NCBI RefSeq assembly: GCF_007829525.1
Contig: NZ_VLJP01000002.1
Coordinates: 25,270 to 58,424, forward strand
Reading direction: 5' to 3'
DNA: 33,155 nt
DNA from: Mesorhizobium sp. J18
GTDB taxonomy: Bacteria; Pseudomonadota; Alphaproteobacteria; Rhizobiales; Rhizobiaceae
The translations under genes were made by a program, and so were the position numbers. This document shows positions 1 to 9,108 of the stretch, one piece after another. The notes below the pieces were generated by a model. It did not search any database and was not told the origin of the DNA. It saw only the letters and a program-made list of their open reading frames with translations. Each line of letters begins with the position of its first letter. Within the stretch, counting starts at the first letter, position 1.

Positions 1-2
1 AC

Positions 3-383
3 AGCCACTACGGTAACATGTTCCCCCCTGAAAACGAGCCCGTCGAAGTGGCAGTTGCCGAAGGCTATGAAGGCCGCTGGATCAACAATGGCGGCAGTGC
101 GCCCCGTGCCGAGATTCTGGATCGCGAGGGCACCCCCGTCGCCGAAGTGCCCGTGCAGAATCCCGTGCCTGTCATCCACAAGCGCCAATGGTGGAACCTG
201 CTGATCGGAAATCCCGCCGGCTATCTGGACGATGCACTGCCGTTCGACCGCATCGACATCGCCCTGCCGCGTCAGGAGGTCCTACCCTTCGGACCGTCCT
301 GGCTGCGTGGATGGGAGATACTCTTTCTCGGCTCGATGGTACTGTTCGCACTTCTTCTCAAACGCGTACGCGGCATCGCATGA
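3..383 (+). CDS. C-terminal part of a membrane-anchored protein, cut by the window start
   Basis: The frame is open from the first bases of the window, so the real start is probably upstream. An ATG lies at 18 but has no convincing ribosome binding site. The visible part is a polar stretch rich in Pro, Glu and Asp. It is followed by one strong hydrophobic segment near the end (WEILFLGSMVLFALLL), then Lys-Arg-Val-Arg and the stop, which suggests a C-terminal membrane helix with a short cytoplasmic tail. I do not recognise the family. The stop overlaps the next start as ATGA (380-383), so it is probably translationally coupled to the sulfotransferase. That hints at a shared job, for example at the envelope, but this is inference. 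Confidence 0.6.
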   Translation, partial: SHYGNMFPPENEPVEVAVAEGYEGRWINNGGSAPRAEILDREGTPVAEVPVQNPVPVIHKRQWWNLLIGNPAGYLDDALPFDRIDIALPRQEVLPFGPSWLRGWEILFLGSMVLFALLLKRVRGIA

Positions 384-1510
384 CCGGTACCGAAAGCACG
401 GCGAAAGCGGGTGAGAGCCCTGCCGGTCTGGAGGTCGATGCCTGGACCGACAGGTTCGGCCGTCTGCTCGAACGTCACCGGGGCTTTTGGGTAAGGGTCG
501 GCAATTGGGAAACGCGTCTGCTCGAAGATCAGCTTGACGGCGTGGTCATCGACAGGCCGATCTACATTGCGGGTCTTGCTCGCTCGGGCAGCACGATCCT
601 GTTGGAGATGCTGGCCCGCCATTCCGACACCGCCACCCATCGCTATCGCGATTTCCCCATCGTGCCGGCGCCCTGGGCTTGGAGCTGGTTCGTCGACCGT
701 GCAGGCAAGAAAGAGCATGTCCTGGCCGAGCGCGCCCACCGGGACCGCATCAAGGTGTCGCCGGAAAGCCCGGAAGCCTTCGAGGAAGTGCTATGGATGA
801 CCTTCTTCCCCGGACTGCATGACGGTTCGTGGAATGCCGCCCTTGATGAACACACGGACAATCCGGAATTCGAGGTTTTCTACCGCGACCATATCCGCAA
901 GATGCTCCGGCTGCGCGGGGCCTCGCGCTACCTCGCCAAGGGCAACTATAATGTCACCCGGTTGCGCTATCTCAGGGAACTCTTCCCTGATGCGCGCTTC
1001 GTCATTCCGATCCGCGATCCTGTCTGGCATATCGCATCTCTGGTGAAACAGCACCGGCTCTTTGTTGCGGAGGAAAAGGCGGACGCGCGGGTGCGAGATC
1101 ACATGCGCCGCAGCGGGCATTTCGAATTCGGCCTCGACCGCCAACCGATCAATGTCGGCGGAGCAGAAAGGGTGGCGGAGATTCGCGAGCTTTGGAGCAA
1201 GGGCGAGGAAGCCGCCGGCTATGCCGAGCTTTGGGCGTTGGTCTATGGTCACGTCGCTGACATGCTTGACCAGGGCCCGGCACTGGCGGACGCCACGCTG
1301 GTGATACGCTACGAAGATTTGTGCCGGTCTCCGGTGCGAGGTCTTTCAGACGTCCTCGACCATTGTGCCCTGGAAGACCAGGGGCTGCTCGCTGCCGCGC
1401 GCGACGAGATCAGCCCGCCAGATTATTACGAACCGTCCTTCACGGAAGCCGAGCGCGAGGATATCCGAAGCCGCACCGCCGAAGTGGCGGCGCGTTTCGG
1501 CTACGGCTGA
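380..1510 (+). CDS. sulfotransferase family protein (PAPS-dependent type)
   Basis: A 376-residue protein with the hallmarks of bacterial Sulfotransfer_3-type enzymes, which move sulfate from PAPS to a hydroxyl or amino group. The 5'-phosphosulfate-binding loop is GLARSGST at residues 65-72, after the strand IYIA. The 3'-phosphate-binding segment is around residues 206-220 (RFVIPIRDP then Ser), with R212 and S220 as the likely contacts. The start is the ATG at 380, which overlaps the previous stop as ATGA; the frame is open further upstream but only through the previous gene. There is no signal peptide. The acceptor cannot be read from sequence; lipids, surface glycans or small molecules are all possible. 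The gene ends 8 bp from the convergent permease. Confidence 0.85.
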   Translation: MTGTESTAKAGESPAGLEVDAWTDRFGRLLERHRGFWVRVGNWETRLLEDQLDGVVIDRPIYIAGLARSGSTILLEMLARHSDTATHRYRDFPIVPAPWAWSWFVDRAGKKEHVLAERAHRDRIKVSPESPEAFEEVLWMTFFPGLHDGSWNAALDEHTDNPEFEVFYRDHIRKMLRLRGASRYLAKGNYNVTRLRYLRELFPDARFVIPIRDPVWHIASLVKQHRLFVAEEKADARVRDHMRRSGHFEFGLDRQPINVGGAERVAEIRELWSKGEEAAGYAELWALVYGHVADMLDQGPALADATLVIRYEDLCRSPVRGLSDVLDHCALEDQGLLAAARDEISPPDYYEPSFTEAEREDIRSRTAEVAARFGYG

Positions 1511-1518
1511 ATAAGCCG
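1504..1518. terminator. small hairpin between convergent stops
   Basis: CGGCT (1504-1508) and AGCCG (1514-1518) form a 5-bp stem with a GAATA loop. It covers the sulfotransferase stop and lies 1 bp before the permease stop. The stem is short and there is no T tract, so terminator function is only a possibility. Confidence 0.3.
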
Positions 1519-2934
1519 CTAATTGATGCCTCCGGTGTGCCGCGTAGGCGGCAAACCGTCCTCCTTGGCTCCTGTCGCGTGCAACATCATCACGGTTACG
1601 AACCAGAGCACCACCCCGAGTGCCAGAAGCACGCCGGCGATCACATACTGGATGGGATCGCGCCCGGTCCAGGGACCGACAAGGAAGGCGCAGGTGATAG
1701 CACCCACGACAGGCACCCATGTAGGCGCGCGGAAATGCTCGTGCTCCACCTTGTCCTTGCGTAATACCAGGACGGCTATATTCACTACGGTGAAGACACC
1801 GAGAAGCAAGAGTGCCGTCGTACCGCCGAGAGCGGGCACCGCGCCTACGAAAGTGATGAGCCCGAAAGCAAGCAGCGTGGTGAAGATGATCGCCACATAG
1901 GGCGTACGGCGTGCCTGATGCACCTTGCCGAGCGTCGGCGGCAGAACGCCCTCGCGGCTCATGCCATAGACGAGCCGGCTGGCCATGAGCATGTTTATGA
2001 GGGCGGAATTGGCCACGGCAAACATCGTGATGATGCCGAAGACCCCGATCGGAAAGCCAGGTGCGCCGGCTGAAACCACCTTGAGCAGCGGTGTCTCGCC
2101 TTCCCCGAGTTCGGCGGCCGGAACGAGGGTGATCGCTGATATGGACACCAGCACATAGATTGCGCCGGTTATGAGAAGGCCGGTGATCAGCACCTTGGGG
2201 AAGATCCTGGACGGATCCTTGGATTCTTCAGCCATGTTGACCGAATCCTCGAAGCCGACCATAGCGAAAAAGGCAAGCGTGGTTGCTCCTATGACGGACC
2301 AGAATATGCCCCTTTCGCTCATGGTCGAGAAATCGGTGATGCGGGAAACATCTCCTTGTCCGAGCCCTATCGCCCAGAGACCGATCACGATAATGATGAG
2401 AAGGCCGGTGAGTTCGACGCAGGTCAGAACCACATTTGCCTTCACGCTTTCCGACACGCCACGCAGATTGAGTGCCGCCACAAGAGCCATGAACACGAGG
2501 CCGATGGTGGTGATGACCGCTCCTTCGGAAGAAAGGCCGAAGCTTTGGGAGAAATTTGCCGCGAAGGCACGGGATGCGGTCGACGCCGAGGTGATGCCGG
2601 AACACATGACCGCGAAGGCGATGATGAAAGTGAAGAAATGTATGCCGAATGCCTTATGCGTATAAAGCGCGGCGCCGGCAGCCTTGGGATATTTGGTAAC
2701 GAGTTCCAGATAGCTGAAGGCCGTGATCATGGCGACGGTAAAGGCGACGAGGAAAGGCAGCCACACTACGCCGCCAACCTGATTGGCGACCTGTCCAGTC
2801 AGGGCATAGATGCCTGTCCCGAGGATATCACCGACAATAAACAGAAGAAGAAGACCAGGGCCCATGACCCTGTGGAGACTGGGTTCGGCTTCCTGCGTTC
2901 TCTGTTTTCCTCTTTCGGTTGCGACATCGCTCAT
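1519..2934 (-). CDS. APC-superfamily amino acid permease
   Basis: A 471-residue, strongly hydrophobic protein with about 12 predicted membrane helices. It carries the APC signature near helix 1 (GDILGTGIYALTG, residues 35-47) in the unwound, substrate-contacting position of this fold. Proteins of this family are proton- or sodium-coupled importers, or exchangers, of amino acids and sometimes polyamines. The substrate cannot be named from sequence. An N-terminal tail of about 20 residues (charged, Glu/Arg-rich) precedes the first helix and is cytoplasmic. The start ATG at 2934 has AAGGAA about 7 nt upstream. The gene is convergent with the sulfotransferase, and a 442-bp gap without a supported gene lies upstream, so it is probably monocistronic. 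Confidence 0.88.
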   Translation of the reverse strand: MSDVATERGKQRTQEAEPSLHRVMGPGLLLLFIVGDILGTGIYALTGQVANQVGGVVWLPFLVAFTVAMITAFSYLELVTKYPKAAGAALYTHKAFGIHFFTFIIAFAVMCSGITSASTASRAFAANFSQSFGLSSEGAVITTIGLVFMALVAALNLRGVSESVKANVVLTCVELTGLLIIIVIGLWAIGLGQGDVSRITDFSTMSERGIFWSVIGATTLAFFAMVGFEDSVNMAEESKDPSRIFPKVLITGLLITGAIYVLVSISAITLVPAAELGEGETPLLKVVSAGAPGFPIGVFGIITMFAVANSALINMLMASRLVYGMSREGVLPPTLGKVHQARRTPYVAIIFTTLLAFGLITFVGAVPALGGTTALLLLGVFTVVNIAVLVLRKDKVEHEHFRAPTWVPVVGAITCAFLVGPWTGRDPIQYVIAGVLLALGVVLWFVTVMMLHATGAKEDGLPPTRHTGGIN

Positions 2935-3376
2935 TGGATATTCCTTCCATGCGCCACGCCCGCAACCGATACTGAACAGACCTCGCAGAAATTGTCGAGT
3001 AGTAGAGCCGGTTTCCGCCGGAAACCACTCAGGATTGTAGCGGGCTGTCGCTTTTCTGTACCATCGGCCATGTAGCAGGAGGCGAACTCGCCCGTTCGGT
3101 CCTTCGTGAACGAGGCGCTTGCCGTTGTCGAGGTCCCGTCCGACCGGCGGCGGCCGCAGACATCTGGACGCTGTACACGACGCGCTGGAACTGATGCAAC
3201 GATCTTCGCCCCGTCTTCCGCCCGATAAGCCTGATTCTCATCGGAGCCGGGTTCTTCACCTGGGGCAGATTCCGCCCTCGGGCTCACGGGGCCAATTAAC
3301 AGCAAGACTGGGTGCTTTGTTTTCTACCAAGCGAGCAGTGGCGCGACCCACCCCGTCACTCAGCGGCATCTGCAGT
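2935..3376. other. 442-bp gap without a supported gene
   Basis: This gap lies upstream of the permease start and downstream of the VWA gene stop, and should contain the permease promoter and leader. I find no convincing sigma70 pair. Open frames on both strands have no ribosome binding site and low-complexity, Arg/Ser/Pro-rich translations. One plus-strand frame (about 3195-3305) encodes a hydrophobic stretch (ISLILIGAGFFTW) directly after a stop and without a start. It could be a remnant of a lost membrane protein or chance. Confidence 0.5.
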
Positions 3377-4888
3377 TCATTCCCGCGCAAGCAATTCATC
3401 ACGGATTTTGTTGCGGGTGGAGATCGGAATCGCATCAATGTCATAGAGACGATTGAGCCGTTCGAGGGCGGCGTCGATATCGTTCATCTGAACCAGAGCG
3501 GCAGTATAGGGGTAAGCAATGGCCTCCTTGAGGGCGTTGCGCGTACTGATCTCGATCAGGTCCTTGTCATAGAATTCTTCATAGGTGACGAGGCACTTTT
3601 CAAGCGCCTCAAGGCTGCCGTCGGTCTGGCATAGTTCCGACAGTGATTTTGTGGGTGGCTCGCGCAAATCGTTGCGGTCGGAGATATCGATAAGGTCCTC
3701 GGCATAAAGAGAATTGATCGAGGAAAGCGTTTCTTCGGTGCATTCGATACTGCTGGGTGTCTGCTCATGGACGACCGAGAAGATCTGCTTGACGGCCTCC
3801 TTCCGCACCTTGTTTCTGTCGGATATGCTGATCAGATCACGGGCGTAGCGGTCGTTCGCTTTTTTGAGGTCGGGCCTTTTCTCGGCAATTGCGGCCGGAA
3901 CCGTGCATTTGGCGCCAGCAACAACATCCGGTTTCGAGGCGGCCGCATTGTTGTCGCCGGGCGCGGTGTAGCTTTTCGCAGCGAGCATTCCTGCAACGCG
4001 CAGATCGACGCGGCGGCTGGTTCCGTCCGCCGGCAGGGATGAGGTGTAGCGGATGGCATATTGGCCGGAAAGCTGGCTGCCGATGCTCGAATAAACCTCT
4101 GCCAATTGGCCGACTTCCGGCGCGGCCAGATAGCGTCCACCCGTTTCGCTGGCGATCTGCTTGAGCACAACCTCATCCATAGCGGTGCCCAGACCGATGA
4201 CGAAGACCGGAACATTGATTTCGGCAGCACGCTTCAACGCCTGTTCCACCGTGGCCTTGCTGAGTGGCTTGCCGGTGCCGTCATCGTCCACGCCGTCGGA
4301 AAGCAGTACCACCGCCTTACGGCCCTTGCGATTTGCCACCAGTTCGAGCGACGTCAACAGTCCATCGTAAAGCGCCGTATCGCCGCGGGCGACAAGTCCG
4401 CCGATCGCCTCAACAACGCTGTCCTTCTCGGTCGTCATCGGAGCGAGCGTGGCGATCTGGCGCTGAAAGCTTACCAGTTGGACGGCATCATCTTCGCCGA
4501 GCTGGCCGACAAAATCCGCCGCTGCCTTCCGGGTGGCGTCCATGCGTTTCGACATCGAGCCCGAGACATCGACCGTCACCACGACGGACAATGGCGGCAA
4601 CTGCGCCTCCACGGTCAACGGCTCCTGCTCGACCTCGTCCTCGCTGACCTTGAAGTCCCCGGCATCAAGCCCGGTGACTGGCTCGCCGTCCTTCAGCACG
4701 GTGGCAAAGATCGCAACATCCGGATAGTTGTCGGTGTTGATCTCGTTCAACACCAGCTCCGAACCATCGGCACTGCCTGCCGTTTCGACCCGCGGCTGCT
4801 CGGCTGCGTCTTGTGCAACAACAGCGCTAACCGATAGCGAGCACGAGAAAAGCACAAGACAAATCACCTGGACGATTTTGTTGATCAT
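3377..4888 (-). CDS. exported von Willebrand factor A domain protein with C-terminal four-fold repeat
   Basis: A 503-residue protein. Residues 1-25 are a signal peptide (Lys4, hydrophobic core, ending AVVAQ before DAAEQ). A short beta-rich region (about 50-97, VAIFATVLKDGEPVTGL) precedes a VWA domain at about 98-280. The metal-ion-dependent adhesion site is complete: DVSGSMS at 107-113 (D107, S109, S111), T171 in RGDTALYDG and D198 in LLSDGV. Family knowledge says such sites bind a divalent cation and mediate protein-protein contacts. From about 328 to the end there are four copies of a 42-47-residue unit with a Y-x-x-D-L-I-x-I-S-x-R-N-x-L/I/V-R core, plus four Cys (C328, C383, C420, C432) that could pair as disulfides in the periplasm. 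I do not recognise this repeat. No partner gene is adjacent on the same strand; edd lies 164 bp upstream. Confidence 0.85.
   Translation of the reverse strand: MINKIVQVICLVLFSCSLSVSAVVAQDAAEQPRVETAGSADGSELVLNEINTDNYPDVAIFATVLKDGEPVTGLDAGDFKVSEDEVEQEPLTVEAQLPPLSVVVTVDVSGSMSKRMDATRKAAADFVGQLGEDDAVQLVSFQRQIATLAPMTTEKDSVVEAIGGLVARGDTALYDGLLTSLELVANRKGRKAVVLLSDGVDDDGTGKPLSKATVEQALKRAAEINVPVFVIGLGTAMDEVVLKQIASETGGRYLAAPEVGQLAEVYSSIGSQLSGQYAIRYTSSLPADGTSRRVDLRVAGMLAAKSYTAPGDNNAAASKPDVVAGAKCTVPAAIAEKRPDLKKANDRYARDLISISDRNKVRKEAVKQIFSVVHEQTPSSIECTEETLSSINSLYAEDLIDISDRNDLREPPTKSLSELCQTDGSLEALEKCLVTYEEFYDKDLIEISTRNALKEAIAYPYTAALVQMNDIDAALERLNRLYDIDAIPISTRNKIRDELLARE
3401..3847 (-). repeat. four degenerate protein repeats in the C-terminal region of the VWA protein
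   Basis: The repeat cores are at residues 348-362, 395-409, 440-454 and 482-496, with start-to-start spacings of 47, 45 and 42 residues. Copies read YARDLISISDRNKVR, YAEDLIDISDRNDLR, YDKDLIEISTRNALK and YDIDAIPISTRNKIR. Asp at core position 4, Ile at 6, Ile-Ser at 8-9 and Arg-Asn at 11-12 are invariant. The repeat is visible only at protein level; the DNA copies have diverged, so it is an old internal duplication. Confidence 0.85.
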
Positions 4889-4925
4889 GATCCCGGTCGC
4901 TTACGGCGTTTGGACGATGGGCGTC

Positions 4926-4954
4926 ACAATTGCCCAGCGACGATCAACCGTCAA
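4926..4954 (-). promoter_or_regulatory. weak sigma70-like promoter for the VWA gene
   Basis: On the minus strand TTGACG (4954-4949) is followed after 17 nt by AATTGT (4931-4926). The -35 matches consensus at 5 of 6 positions and the -10 at only 3 of 6. The -10 lies 37 bp upstream of the VWA start. Confidence 0.3.
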
Positions 4955-5052
4955 TCCCGCGGAAGCTCCGAACGCGACCGCAGTCCTGGGGTGTTGCGAG
5001 ACGACAACGCCGCCACGGACACCGACCGTGACCGACCTCTGGAGTGCTGGTC

Positions 5053-6867
5053 TCAGAAAACGGCAGCGCCCTGGTCGGCGCGTGAGGCGAGTTGCCGGAA
5101 GGCGGCAAAGAGTTCGCGTCCCATGCCGAAATGATGCGGCGTGAGGTCGATCCTGTCCGGTTCACGAAAGGCAAGGTCGTCGGCACTGACCAGCACGTCG
5201 AGCGTGCCCGCATCGGCATCCAGGCGGATGATGTCGCCGGTGGTGATCTTGCTGATCGGCCCGCCGTCGAGCGCCTCCGGCGTGACATGGATTGCCGCGG
5301 GCACCTTGCCGCTGGCCCCGGACATGCGTCCGTCGGTCACCAGCGCGACGTGGAAGCCGCGATCCTGCAGGACGCCGAGCGCCGGCGTCAGCTTGTGCAG
5401 TTCCGGCATGCCGTTCGCCTTCGGCCCCTGGAAGCGGATGACGGCGACGAAGTCACGGTCGAGTTCTCCCGCCTTGAAGGCGGCTTGCAATTCCTCCTGC
5501 TCATGGAAAACGATCGCCGGCGCCTCGATCAGGCGGTGCTCCGGTTTGACGGCTGATACCTTTATGATCGCGTTGCCGAGATTGCCGGTCAACAGGCGGA
5601 TGCCGCCCGTGGGCTGGAAGGCCTTGGTGACAGGAGCCAGAACTTTCTCGTCGCCGCTTTCGGCTGGCGCCGGCTCGCGCGCCACAGTGCCGTCAGGAGC
5701 AAGCTTGGCTTCGATCGCATAAGGCCGCAGTCCCTCGCCCCAGACCGTGCGGACGTCCTCGTGCAGATAACCGGCGTCCAGCAATTCGCGGATCAGGAAG
5801 CCGAGACCGCCCGCGGCATGGAAATGATTCACGTCGGCAAGCCCGTTCGGATAGACGCGCGCGAGCAGGGGCACGACATCCGAAATCTCCGCGATATCGG
5901 TCCAGGTAATGCGGATGCCGGCGGCTGCCGCCATGGCGATCAGATGAATGGTGTGATTGGTCGAACCGCCGGTCGCGTTGAGCCCGACAATGCCGTTGAC
6001 GATGGAGCGTTCGTCTATCATGCGGCCGACCGGCGTATATTCATTGCCGAGCGCCGTAATGGCGAGCGCGCGCCTGGCGGCTTCCTTTGTCAAGGCGTCG
6101 CGAAGCGGTGTGTTCGGATTGACGAAAGAGGAGCCCGGCGTGTGCAGCCCCATCATTTCCATCAGCATCTGGTTTGAATTGGCCGTGCCGTAGAAGGTGC
6201 AGGTGCCGGGGCCATGGTAGGACTTCGATTCCGATTCCAGCAATGCGTCGCGGCCGACCTTGCCCTCGGCATAGAGCTGGCGGATCTTTGCCTTCTCGTC
6301 GTTGGGCAGGCCGCTCGTCATCGGGCCGGCCGGAATGAAGACGGCTGGCAGATGGCCGAATGTTAGCGCTGCCACGACCAGTCCCGGCACGATCTTGTCG
6401 CAGACGCCGAGATAGACCGCCGCGTCGAACATGTTGTGCGACAGCCCGATGGCGGCGGACATGGCGATGACGTCGCGCGAGAAGAGCGACAGTTCCATAC
6501 CGGGCTGACCCTGAGTGATGCCGTCGCACATGGCGGGCACCCCTCCGGCCACCTGCGCCACGCCGCCCGCTTCCCTGGCCGCTTCCTTGATGAGGCGTGG
6601 AAAGGGCTCGAACGGCTGATGGGCCGACAGCATGTCATTATAGGAGGTGATGATGCCGATATTCGGTACCCGGTCGCCGGAAAGCGCCTCCTTGTCGGCC
6701 GGCGCGCAGGCGGCAAAGCCGTGGGCAAGATTGCCGCAGGAAAGTACGGCACGGTTCGCCACCGAACCCGCCGCGGCGTCGACCCTTGCCAGATAGGCTT
6801 CGCGGGCAGGGCGAGAGCGCTCGCGGATACGCTCGGTGACGGCTTCGATTTCTCGTCTGGCGGTCAT
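5053..6867 (-). CDS. edd: phosphogluconate dehydratase (Entner-Doudoroff pathway)
   Basis: A 604-residue cytoplasmic enzyme that dehydrates 6-phosphogluconate to 2-keto-3-deoxy-6-phosphogluconate. It belongs to the IlvD/Edd family. Visible signatures are CDG at 114-116, CDKIVPG at 156-162 and [13 protein letters not shown] at 220-232, where C156 and C223 are the expected iron-sulfur cluster ligands. The late glycine-rich segment [12 protein letters not shown] near the C-terminus is also typical. The length matches the usual 600-610 residues. The chosen ATG at 6867 overlaps the pgl stop as ATGA, so translation is coupled; an 18-codon longer frame is open but would run into pgl. It is the last gene of zwf-pgl-edd. 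The KDPG aldolase gene (eda) that completes the pathway is not in this window. Confidence 0.97.
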   Translation of the reverse strand: MTARREIEAVTERIRERSRPAREAYLARVDAAAGSVANRAVLSCGNLAHGFAACAPADKEALSGDRVPNIGIITSYNDMLSAHQPFEPFPRLIKEAAREAGGVAQVAGGVPAMCDGITQGQPGMELSLFSRDVIAMSAAIGLSHNMFDAAVYLGVCDKIVPGLVVAALTFGHLPAVFIPAGPMTSGLPNDEKAKIRQLYAEGKVGRDALLESESKSYHGPGTCTFYGTANSNQMLMEMMGLHTPGSSFVNPNTPLRDALTKEAARRALAITALGNEYTPVGRMIDERSIVNGIVGLNATGGSTNHTIHLIAMAAAAGIRITWTDIAEISDVVPLLARVYPNGLADVNHFHAAGGLGFLIRELLDAGYLHEDVRTVWGEGLRPYAIEAKLAPDGTVAREPAPAESGDEKVLAPVTKAFQPTGGIRLLTGNLGNAIIKVSAVKPEHRLIEAPAIVFHEQEELQAAFKAGELDRDFVAVIRFQGPKANGMPELHKLTPALGVLQDRGFHVALVTDGRMSGASGKVPAAIHVTPEALDGGPISKITTGDIIRLDADAGTLDVLVSADDLAFREPDRIDLTPHHFGMGRELFAAFRQLASRADQGAAVF

Positions 6868-7589
6868 GGCACAATGTCCTGTTTGGGCGCCCAGTAGACA
6901 TGAACGGTCGTATCCGCACACTCGATCAGCGCGCGTATCGGAGGCGGCGGCTCTCTGTCGTCGTCAAGTGCGTCCTGAAGGACTTCTTTCTTGTCGTCGC
7001 CCTCGATATGCAGGGCGATGAAGCGGGCCCCGGCAAGCAGCCGCATGGAAAGGGTCAGTCGCGGTTCCCCCGCGCTGGCGGCATGGACCGGCAGGACCGC
7101 CGCCTCGCCATCTTTCGAAAGCAGGTCTTCGATATTGCCGGCATCAGGGAAGAATGATGCCGTATGCGCATCTGTTCCCATGCCGACAATGACCATGTCG
7201 ATCGGCAGCGGGAGAGCGGCCATCAGATCATTGGCGCGCGCGGCGGCGTCCTCGACGCTGTCGGCTTCGTAATAGAGACCGGTGAAGGAAGCGCGTGCGG
7301 CCTCGTTCTGGAGCAGATTCTTCGTTACCAGGCGTTCATTGGAGCGTGAGGAGGAAAGGGGCACGAAGCGTTCGTCCACCAGGATCACCTGCACGCGCTC
7401 CCATTCGATCGGAATGCGCGAAAGGGAGCCGAAGAAGCGCACCGGGGTCGTGCCACCCGATACCGCGAGGACCGCCCTTCCGCGCGTTGCAATCGCTTCG
7501 GTCAGGATCTGGGCCACACCTTCGGCCAGCGTTTCGGCCAAGGCTTCGCTCGAGTCGAACCGATGCCACTGGAGATTGGTTCCGGCCAT
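6864..7589 (-). CDS. pgl: 6-phosphogluconolactonase
   Basis: A 241-residue DevB/NagB-fold enzyme that hydrolyses 6-phosphogluconolactone to 6-phosphogluconate. The three family blocks are present: SGGTTP at 44-49 (phosphate binding), VDERFVP at 71-77, and [13 protein letters not shown] at 136-148 with the catalytic His at 142. The start ATG at 7589 is 3 nt after the zwf stop and has no strong ribosome binding site, so it probably depends on translational coupling with zwf. Its own stop overlaps the edd start by 4 nt. The tight packing supports one transcript zwf-pgl-edd, carrying glucose 6-phosphate to KDPG. Confidence 0.96.
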   Translation of the reverse strand: MAGTNLQWHRFDSSEALAETLAEGVAQILTEAIATRGRAVLAVSGGTTPVRFFGSLSRIPIEWERVQVILVDERFVPLSSSRSNERLVTKNLLQNEAARASFTGLYYEADSVEDAAARANDLMAALPLPIDMVIVGMGTDAHTASFFPDAGNIEDLLSKDGEAAVLPVHAASAGEPRLTLSMRLLAGARFIALHIEGDDKKEVLQDALDDDREPPPPIRALIECADTTVHVYWAPKQDIVP

Positions 7590-7592
7590 TGT

Positions 7593-9065
7593 TCAGACGC
7601 TGTCATGCCAGGTGCGGCCGTCCCTCTCGATGAGGGCGATCGCTCCCGAAGGACCCCATGTTCCGGCCGTGTAGCCCTGTACGGACTGGCCGTTGTCTTC
7701 CCATGCGGCAAGGATCGGATCGATCCAGCGCCAGGCAGCCTCGACCTCGTCGCGCCGCATGAAGAGGGTCTGGTTGCCGCGCACGACATCCATCAACAGC
7801 CGCTCATAGGCGTCCGGATTGCGCAGGCCGAAGGATTCGGCAAAGCTCATGTCCAGCGGCAGATGGCGAAGGCGCATGCCGCCGGGGCCGGGATCCTTGA
7901 TCATCATCCATTGCTTGACCCCTTCGTCGGGTTGCAGGCGGATGACGAGCTGGTTGGCGAAGATCGTTCCGGCCGCGCTGTCGAAGATGGAATGGGGGAC
8001 CGGCTTGAACTGGATCACGATCTCCGACACGCGCGCGGCGAGCCGCTTGCCTGTCCTCAGATAAAAGGGCACGCCGGCCCACCGCCAGTTGGCTATTTCG
8101 GCCTTTATGGCGACGAAGGTTTCCGTATTGCTCGTCCCGTCGCCCAGCTCGTCGATATAGCCCTTGACGGCGCCGCCGGCGGATGCCCCGGCGCGATACT
8201 GGCCGCGCACGGTGACCTGGCCGGCATTGCCGCCGTCGATCGGCTTCATTGCCCGCAGCACCTTCAGCTTCTCGTCTCGCACCGCATCGGCATCCATGGA
8301 GGAGGGTACTTCCATGGCGACAAGGCAGAGGAGTTGCAGCATATGGTTCTGCACCATGTCGCGCAGCGCGCCAGCCTTGTCGTAATAGTCGCCGCGCCCT
8401 TCAACGCCGACGGATTCCGCCACCGTGATCTGCACATGGTCGATATGGGCCGAATTCCAGAGCGGCTCGTAGAGTGCATTGGCGAAGCGCAGCGCCATGA
8501 GGTTCTGCACTGTCTCCTTGCCGAGATAGTGGTCGATGCGGAAGATGCGCTGCTCGTCGAAGACCCGGCCTATGACCTTGTTCAGTTCTTTTGCCGATTC
8601 CAGGCTGCGTCCGATGGGTTTCTCAACGATGATGCGCGATTCCGGCGTGACGAGGCCGTGCTCCTTCAGCTTCGTCGCGATCTCCCCGAAGAGGGAGGGG
8701 GCGACTGCCAGATAAAAGGCGCGGATGTTAGCGCTGTCACCGATCGTGGCTTTCAGCTCCTCGAAGCCTGCCCCCGAGCGGGCATCTGCCGAAACATAGG
8801 AAAGGCGTTCGAGGAACTTGTGGAGCTCCCCTTTATCTATGTCGGCAGCGGCGACATGCTCCGCGATCGCCCGTTCGGCAAAGCCGCGATATTCGTCGTC
8901 GCTCATAGGGGAGCGCGAAGCGCCGATGATGCGCGTTCCGCCCGAGAACTGGCCAGCCCGCTGGCGCTGATAAAGGGCCGGCAGGAGCTTGCGTTCCGCA
9001 AGATCCCCCGTCGCACCGAACACCACGAGGTCGAAAGGGTCCACCGGTATTGTCTGGCTCGTCAT
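7593..9065 (-). CDS. zwf: glucose-6-phosphate 1-dehydrogenase
   Basis: A 490-residue NAD(P)-dependent enzyme for the first step of the Entner-Doudoroff and pentose phosphate routes. The dinucleotide-binding motif GATGDLA is at 17-23, EKPIG at 148-152 and the substrate-binding/catalytic RIDHYLGKE at 176-184, whose His is the usual general base. I chose the ATG at 9065 (MTSQTIPVDP) because GGAG sits 5 nt upstream. An in-frame GTG 7 codons further up (9086) would bury this ribosome binding site inside the coding sequence. It is the first gene of the operon. In many proteobacteria this operon is repressed by a HexR-type regulator; no such gene is in the window, and I cannot assign an operator with certainty. 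Confidence 0.97.
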   Translation of the reverse strand: MTSQTIPVDPFDLVVFGATGDLAERKLLPALYQRQRAGQFSGGTRIIGASRSPMSDDEYRGFAERAIAEHVAAADIDKGELHKFLERLSYVSADARSGAGFEELKATIGDSANIRAFYLAVAPSLFGEIATKLKEHGLVTPESRIIVEKPIGRSLESAKELNKVIGRVFDEQRIFRIDHYLGKETVQNLMALRFANALYEPLWNSAHIDHVQITVAESVGVEGRGDYYDKAGALRDMVQNHMLQLLCLVAMEVPSSMDADAVRDEKLKVLRAMKPIDGGNAGQVTVRGQYRAGASAGGAVKGYIDELGDGTSNTETFVAIKAEIANWRWAGVPFYLRTGKRLAARVSEIVIQFKPVPHSIFDSAAGTIFANQLVIRLQPDEGVKQWMMIKDPGPGGMRLRHLPLDMSFAESFGLRNPDAYERLLMDVVRGNQTLFMRRDEVEAAWRWIDPILAAWEDNGQSVQGYTAGTWGPSGAIALIERDGRTWHDSV

Positions 9066-9079
9066 TCCAGCTCCGTTCT

Positions 9080-9108
9080 TTGGCACGGCTGTTCGAGCCC
9101 GCTATAAT
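9080..9108 (+). promoter_or_regulatory. sigma70-type promoter for the ALDH-SDR-SLC13 operon
   Basis: TTGGCA (9080-9085), a 17-nt spacer and a perfect TATAAT (9103-9108) read on the plus strand. Expected transcription start is about 9115, giving a leader of roughly 127 nt before the ATG at 9242. The -35 lies only 15 bp upstream of the zwf start codon, inside the zwf leader. An 8-bp palindrome AATCGATT (9111-9118) sits at the predicted start site and could be an operator for either direction. Confidence 0.55.

Noticed and set aside
2931-3305. Minus-strand frame of 124 codons whose stop overlaps the permease start as ATGA
   Set aside because: The overlap is tempting, but there is no ribosome binding site at its start and the composition is Ser/Arg/Ala-rich without structure.
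4990-5011. Hairpin GGTGTTG / CAACGCC as a terminator of the zwf-pgl-edd transcript
   Set aside because: The stem contains a G-U pair and an 8-nt loop, and no T tract follows on the minus strand.
7563-9107. Long plus-strand open frame (about 514 codons) opposite zwf
   Set aside because: It is antisense to a gene with full catalytic motifs; its translation shows no family pattern. Such frames are common opposite GC-rich codon-biased genes.
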